19,894 nt of DNA. Origin: an uncultured bacterium (GTDB lineage: Bacteria > Patescibacteriota > Dojkabacteria > SC72). The notes under the pieces were generated by a model. It saw only the letters and a program-made list of their open reading frames with translations. It was not told where the DNA came from and ran no database searches. The DNA lies in assembly GCA_937899155.1 (NCBI GenBank), contig CALDJM010000078.1, forward strand, positions 1 to 19,894, in the 5' to 3' direction. Every line of letters starts with the position of its first letter. Within the stretch, counting starts at the first letter, position 1. Of the stretch, positions 15,806 to 19,894 are shown in pieces. The position numbers and the translations under genes were made by a program.

Positions 15806-16741
15806 TTGCATTACTTGGGATGTGCTATCAGCAGTCATTAGTTGAATTCTCATATCTGCTGCCGTATCAAAATTACTAATATATGCTTTAATATATTTCT
15901 TCTGACTGTTAAATATATCCATATCTCCTCTTTCCTTCTCAAATATTTCTAAATGCTTCTTCAATACTTCAAACCTCTCCTCTTTAGAAATATCCTCTGG
16001 CTTCCTTCCACTAAACAACCACGGATTATTCAATATCGCCCTCCCAATCATTACTCCATCTACACCGTATTTCTTAACATACTCACTCGCCTGATTAATA
16101 TCCTTCACATCCCCATTACCCAAGATTAAAGTATCTGGAGAAATACTATCTCTTAACCTCACACTCCTAGCTATCTCATCCCATCTAGATGGGGAAGAGT
16201 AGGCCTCTTTTGAAAGCCTGCCGTGAACTGTAATCATATCTAATTTCTGCTCAAGCAGAAAACCAATCCACCCCTCAGTATCTACCTTGTCAAAACCAAT
16301 CCTTGTTTTAACACTCACAGGTAGCTTCCCAACACTATCCCTAACAGCATCTATGATTTCTTTAGCCAAAACTCTGTCATTAATTAAAGCAGAACCTCTA
16401 CCACTTGAAAGAACATCTCTAACAGAACAACCCATATTAATATCAATCCCATCTGGATTTAACTCCTTCACATATTCAATCGTCTGAGCATAGTATTCAG
16501 GGACATTCCCCCAAAGCTGTACAACAACGGGTTTTTCAACATTCTCAAAGTCTAAGCGATGTACAACTCTCTCCCTCCCTTTAGAACAGAAACCCTCCAC
16601 ATTGAGAAACTCCGTGAAAAAGAGATCTGGCTTTCCAATATCACAAAGCACCTGCCTAAAGACAGTATCCGTCACACCCTCCATAGGGGCAAGAGCAAAA
16701 ACACATCCTTTTTCTTTCAACATATCTTTGTATATACTCAC
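15773..16741 (-). CDS. dus: tRNA-dihydrouridine synthase
   Basis: FMN enzyme that reduces uridines in the tRNA D loop with NADPH. 322 residues, a normal length. The barrel begins with LAPMEGVTDTVFR, the catalytic cysteine is Cys105 in INMGCSVRDV (usually GCP, here GCS), SVKTRIG and VHGR provide FMN and tRNA contacts, and GNGDV and GVMIGRAILNNPW bind phosphate. A short helical C-terminal domain follows. The start is GTG at 16741: an extended -10 (TGGTAGAAT) ends 7 bases before it, so the mRNA is predicted leaderless with a GTG start. The next in-frame ATG is six codons in and would remove little. The Dus subtype is not determined. Confidence 0.94.
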   Translation of the reverse strand: MSIYKDMLKEKGCVFALAPMEGVTDTVFRQVLCDIGKPDLFFTEFLNVEGFCSKGRERVVHRLDFENVEKPVVVQLWGNVPEYYAQTIEYVKELNPDGIDINMGCSVRDVLSSGRGSALINDRVLAKEIIDAVRDSVGKLPVSVKTRIGFDKVDTEGWIGFLLEQKLDMITVHGRLSKEAYSSPSRWDEIARSVRLRDSISPDTLILGNGDVKDINQASEYVKKYGVDGVMIGRAILNNPWLFSGRKPEDISKEERFEVLKKHLEIFEKERGDMDIFNSQKKYIKAYISNFDTAADMRIQLMTADSTSQVMQLLASFNKMTS

Positions 16742-16747
16742 AAAAAC

Positions 16748-16756
16748 ATTCTACCA
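16748..16756 (-). promoter_or_regulatory. Extended -10 promoter of dus
   Basis: Minus strand TGGTAGAAT with the hexamer at 16753-16748, ending 7 bases before the GTG start at 16741. Two 11-bp repeats cover the place of its -35. Confidence 0.6.
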
Positions 16757-16768
16757 TAGTACAACAGG

Positions 16769-16787
16769 TCTGACCCAGATCTGACCC
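16769..16787. repeat. Tandem TCTGACCC boxes over the dus -35 region
   Basis: TCTGACCC at 16769-16776 and 16780-16787, spaced 11 bp, within a near-perfect 11-bp tandem repeat. One helical turn apart and placed where the dus -35 element should be, so an operator or activator site is possible. Confidence 0.5.
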
Positions 16788-17017
16788 TACATACTCAACG
16801 TTTTTCTTTTTGTACAAAGGTTACCTAGTCCACAGCGTCGTATTCCGATATCTTCTCACAAACCAAATTCAGAAGTCACAGACCTAGCAACCCTCTTAAA
16901 CAGGAAAGAAGAGACGAAAGAGGAGGGTCAAAGCTAGATCTGACCCCAGAGGTCTTTTCCACTTGCAAGAGTAAGGCTTTTAGCATAAACTTATATGAAG
17001 AAATCAAACTGCCCAAA
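16788..17017. other. Intergenic stretch between dus and the membrane-protein operon
   Basis: About 230 bp with no credible gene (the full gap is 16742-17017). It holds a third TCTGACCC copy, a purine-rich run (about 16904-16927) and a weak promoter candidate (TTGCAA 16963-16968, TAAACT 16986-16991) for the downstream operon. No tRNA or clear structured RNA is recognised. Confidence 0.4.
16925..16946. repeat. Hairpin with a third TCTGACCC box
   Basis: GGGTCA (16925-16930) pairs with TGACCC (16941-16946) across a 10-nt loop. AGATCTGACCC (16936-16946) is identical to 16777-16787. No T-run follows closely, so it is a poor intrinsic terminator. Confidence 0.45.
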
Positions 17018-17416
17018 ATGGAACAAACAAGCATACAAAACAATCCAAATCAGCAAGTCATCAACTTCGCAAAAGTAGATTCATACCCACAGATTTTTCT
17101 GTACTTCATACAAGATTTCCTCAGTTGGTGGTATGTAAAAATGCCACTAAGACATCTACGAACACTAGGAAGACTCTCAACCGTCATGGATGACAACCTT
17201 TCAATAACCCTCCTGCTATCAACTTTCTTCGTTCCTTGGCACAGAGACAAATCAATGATGGGATACCTTTTCGGCATAACAATCAGAATCCTCTATCTAC
17301 CAATCGGAATCTCTATCTACTCAATCACAATGATATTCGCAACCATACTAGCAATCGCATGGCTTCTTCTCCCTGTAATGGCAATCGTATTCACAGTAAT
17401 TTCAATATTTAAGTAA
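17018..17416 (+). CDS. Small membrane protein paired with the Clp-like ATPase
   Basis: 132 residues, family not named by me. The first 45 residues carry no signal peptide but include the aromatic segment FLYFIQDFLSWWYVKMPLRH. A conserved-looking block follows (TLGRLSTVMDDNLS, STFFVPWHRDKSMMGY), then two membrane spans (about 80-130; the second starts near 105). The stop codon is followed by a single base and then the ATG of the AAA+ gene, so the pair is one operon and the products are likely to work together at the membrane. No ribosome binding site is seen. The mixture of Trp, His and Arg in the central block suggests a functional surface rather than a plain anchor. Confidence 0.8.
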   Translation: MEQTSIQNNPNQQVINFAKVDSYPQIFLYFIQDFLSWWYVKMPLRHLRTLGRLSTVMDDNLSITLLLSTFFVPWHRDKSMMGYLFGITIRILYLPIGISIYSITMIFATILAIAWLLLPVMAIVFTVISIFK

Positions 17417-17417
17417 C

Positions 17418-19894
17418 ATGGCAATGGAATTTGGTAGTAAACAGAAAACATTGATAGGAATACATAACAAGGAGAGGAATTCATACTCCATTGTATCAAA
17501 AGGTTTTAAAACACCAGAAGAGGAAGACAAATCAATATTCCTCCTAACCAGAGACCATTTTCTCACTGTAAGTACCCCTCAAATCTCTTCGCTACTAGGC
17601 AACAATCCTAAATACGACAAGTTTGAAAAAGTCAAAAGCATCATTTGCAATATCTTAATTGTCCCTGGAATTATCATTGCTTTTGCATATGTCCTAAAAA
17701 TTACAACTCTTCTTGATTCATACCAACAGATTTTAGACATATTAAATCTACCAATAATGAACACCCTGTTTGGTATCTCACTGATTGGAATGATGCTACT
17801 TTGGCACGATTTCTACGGAGAGAAAAGCAGAAAAAGCTATCTTCCACTAATTAAGAAATTCCCTCAAAAAGACATTGATGAGATAAATGCTGTAGGTCTA
17901 AGACTAGGAAGATATGCCAGTTTAGACATTGTAAATTATATGCCCTCAGAAACAACCAAACTACTAAGTGATTTTTCAAACGATGGTATATTCAAAACTC
18001 TCGATTGTTACAAAAGTTTAATACAAGAGGAATATTTTGTAAGAGAAATAATCAGAAGAAGTGATTTTTCGTTAGATTTAAATACTCTTACAGAAAAAAA
18101 GATAACCGAAGAAAAAGTTCCAAATCTTACATTTAGCTCTCTAAGGAGTCTTTTTGTGTATGCAGCAGAGGAAGCATTACTTACTGACAGCAAAGAAATA
18201 CTTCCACAGCATATCTTTTTAGCCATTACAAAAATTCACCAACCATTACAAAAAATTCTCCAGAAACAAAACATTAACATTGACATATTAAGGGAGGTTG
18301 TTAAATATGCAAATACTGTTGCAAACAGGAAAGTTAAATATTTAGATCCAGACCAGCCATATTTTAGGACAGGAGGGATAGGGAAGGCTTGGATATATGG
18401 ATACACCTTCATATTAAGCCATTTTAGCAAAGATATTAATGAGGTTATAGCAAAAAGTAGAGATATATTTGGTATCGGACATGATGAAGAAGTTGAAAAC
18501 TTAGTTTCAACACTCGGTAAGATTACAAACAGAAATGCACTTTTGATTGGTGAACCTGGTGTTGGTAAGTCAAGCATCATTTTAGGCTTAGCACAAAGGA
18601 TTAACAGAGGTGATGTTCCAGAGCAAATGAAAGACAGGAGGATTGTTGAACTTGATATAAATGCATTAATAGCACATGCCCAAGACAAAAGGAATATAGA
18701 AGAATTGATGATTAAGGCAATGACGGAGCTTTCTAGAGCTGGTAACACAATACTATACATAGATGAAATCCAACAGATAGTGCCAGCAAAGGCAGCGGAA
18801 AGTGGACAAAGTATTGCAGGTATTATGTTGCCCTATATCTTAAACAGTAATTTCCCAATTATTGGAAGTATTAACTATGCTGATTACAAGAAATTCTTCT
18901 ACGGAAATGAATCTCTCAGACAGAGCTTCACAAATATTGAGATACAGGAAATTTCAGCTGCTGATGCTTTAATCATCTTAGAGAGTAAGATTCATGAATT
19001 GGAATACAATTTTAATTGTTTCCTGACATTTCCTGCTTTGGTCGCTGCCGTAGAGATTTCAGAAAGATATATTAAAGATAGGAAGTTGCCTAGTAGTGCT
19101 GTTCAGACAATTGAGGCAACTTGTTCTTGGGCTCAAGCTAACGGAGTAAAGAAGATAACATCAGAACATGTTTCAAAAGTGATTTCAATACAGAGGAATG
19201 TAAATATTACTTCGATAGACCAAGAGGAGAGTAATAAGATGATGAAGTTAGAAGAGAATATTAGGAATAAGATAATCGGACAAGATGCTGCTGTAATTGC
19301 TATTTCAGAAGCTTTAAGAAGAGCAAGGGCTGATATTAGAAATCCTAATAAGCCAATTGGTTCTTTCCTTTTCATCGGTCCAACAGGTGTTGGTAAAACA
19401 TATTTAGCAAAGGTTGTAGGGGAAGAATATTTTGGTTCACAAGATAGTATTATCCGATTGGATATGTCCGAATATCAAGACAAAGCCAGTATTACAAGAT
19501 TTTTGGGCTCTTCTGAGAGTAGTAATATGATGGGACAAGCTGAGATTTCTTTGGTTGACAGGATTAAAAGAAGACCGCATACAGTAGTTCTTTTTGACGA
19601 AATTGAAAAAGCAAATCCAGAGATTCTTAACCTTTTCCTACAAATTTTTGATGAAGGTAGACTTACTAGTGCTTATGGAGAGACTGTTGATTTCACCAAT
19701 GCCATTATTGTTTGTACTAGTAATATTGGCAGCCAAATACTGCTTGAAGCTCTAAATGAACCAAATACTATGTGGGAAGAGGCAAAAGAGAGAAGTTTAC
19801 TTGAATTAAGACAATCTTTACGACCTGAGTTGATTAACAGGTTTGATGACATTATCGTATTCCAACCTCACGATTCAAGCAAATTAAGCAGTAT
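17418..19894 (+). CDS. Membrane-anchored Clp-like double AAA+ ATPase, 3' end beyond the window
   Basis: At least 825 codons, unbroken to the window end. Order: cytosolic start (1-70), two membrane spans (about 72-94, 112-130), a region with one Clp_N-like repeat (about 236-300), AAA+ domain 1 (about 345-630), AAA+ domain 2 (about 640 onward). D1 has Walker A GEPGVGKS (378-385) and Walker B D449-E450. D2 has GPTGVGKT (654-661), Walker B D727-E728 and the RPELINRFDD sensor/arginine segment. No ClpB-type middle domain is present. Odd points: the D1 arginine fingers (usually ERRF) are RQSF (Q502, S503); the D1 pore loop KYRGEFE is replaced by AQDKRNIEE; the D2 pore motif GYVGY is replaced by ESSNMMGQAE; no IGF/VGF ClpP-docking loop is seen. 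It therefore resembles ClpC but may remodel proteins at the membrane without ClpP. Confidence 0.88.
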   Translation, partial: MAMEFGSKQKTLIGIHNKERNSYSIVSKGFKTPEEEDKSIFLLTRDHFLTVSTPQISSLLGNNPKYDKFEKVKSIICNILIVPGIIIAFAYVLKITTLLDSYQQILDILNLPIMNTLFGISLIGMMLLWHDFYGEKSRKSYLPLIKKFPQKDIDEINAVGLRLGRYASLDIVNYMPSETTKLLSDFSNDGIFKTLDCYKSLIQEEYFVREIIRRSDFSLDLNTLTEKKITEEKVPNLTFSSLRSLFVYAAEEALLTDSKEILPQHIFLAITKIHQPLQKILQKQNINIDILREVVKYANTVANRKVKYLDPDQPYFRTGGIGKAWIYGYTFILSHFSKDINEVIAKSRDIFGIGHDEEVENLVSTLGKITNRNALLIGEPGVGKSSIILGLAQRINRGDVPEQMKDRRIVELDINALIAHAQDKRNIEELMIKAMTELSRAGNTILYIDEIQQIVPAKAAESGQSIAGIMLPYILNSNFPIIGSINYADYKKFFYGNESLRQSFTNIEIQEISAADALIILESKIHELEYNFNCFLTFPALVAAVEISERYIKDRKLPSSAVQTIEATCSWAQANGVKKITSEHVSKVISIQRNVNITSIDQEESNKMMKLEENIRNKIIGQDAAVIAISEALRRARADIRNPNKPIGSFLFIGPTGVGKTYLAKVVGEEYFGSQDSIIRLDMSEYQDKASITRFLGSSESSNMMGQAEISLVDRIKRRPHTVVLFDEIEKANPEILNLFLQIFDEGRLTSAYGETVDFTNAIIVCTSNIGSQILLEALNEPNTMWEEAKERSLLELRQSLRPELINRFDDIIVFQPHDSSKLSS

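Noticed and set aside
16925..16960. GGGTCA/TGACCC hairpin as an intrinsic terminator
   Set aside because: The stem has only 6 bp and the nearest T-run (TTTT) is 8 bases away and short.
16995..17078. 28-codon open frame (with stop) overlapping the start of the 132-residue membrane protein
   Set aside because: Starts near a weak CATAAA box but its composition is ordinary and it lies out of frame over a better gene; not enough to call a leader peptide.
1..19894. CRISPR array, rRNA genes, insertion sequences
   Set aside because: No regularly spaced repeats, no rRNA sequence and no transposase or integrase gene were seen on either strand.

Overview
The window is about 20 kb of AT-rich bacterial DNA. 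It looks like a Candidate Phyla Radiation (Patescibacteria) genome. The reasons are: genes packed almost edge to edge; a cell-wall set of the monoderm type (bifunctional penicillin-binding protein, sortase, surface protein with Ig-like repeats); a trigger factor with no PPIase domain; a membrane-anchored Clp-type ATPase; and almost no Shine-Dalgarno sequences. The lineage within that radiation cannot be fixed from this sequence. The standard genetic code fits: long genes have no in-frame TGA. None of the 15 genes whose 3' end is visible stops with TGA (8 TAA, 7 TAG).

Layout. 1-1132 (-): class A penicillin-binding protein, cut by the window edge, divergent from hisS (1188-2486, +). 2524-3132 (+): a degenerate OmpR-like regulator, convergent with a minus-strand block read 10445 to 3129: Ig-like surface protein, AI-2E-family permease, PEP-synthase-like pseudoenzyme, mutS. 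Divergent from that block, a plus-strand series runs from sortase (10547) through a PPIase-less trigger factor, clpP and an unknown acidic protein to tRNA-Val(GAC) (13448-13524). The tRNA 3' end is partly duplicated about 740 bp downstream, flanking a DUF6624-like gene and abutting a NUDIX gene, which suggests a small tRNA-targeted insertion. A YibE/F membrane protein (14699-15805, +) overlaps a tRNA-dihydrouridine synthase (16741-15773, -) tail to tail. A 276-bp gap with repeated TCTGACCC boxes follows. The window ends in a two-gene operon: a 132-residue membrane protein and a large two-ATPase-domain Clp-like protein with two N-terminal membrane spans (17418 to beyond 19894).

Four signals stand out. 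First, at least six genes have a -10 box ending 7 or 8 nt before the start codon, so their transcripts should be leaderless. Second, the PEP-synthase-like protein has lost its phosphohistidine and other catalytic motifs but keeps an intact 843-codon frame. Third, the membrane Clp-like ATPase has lost its first-domain arginine fingers, both pore-loop motifs and any obvious ClpP-docking loop, and sits next to a small membrane partner; this is the best candidate here for an undescribed machine. Fourth, the duplicated tRNA-Val end marks an integration scar.
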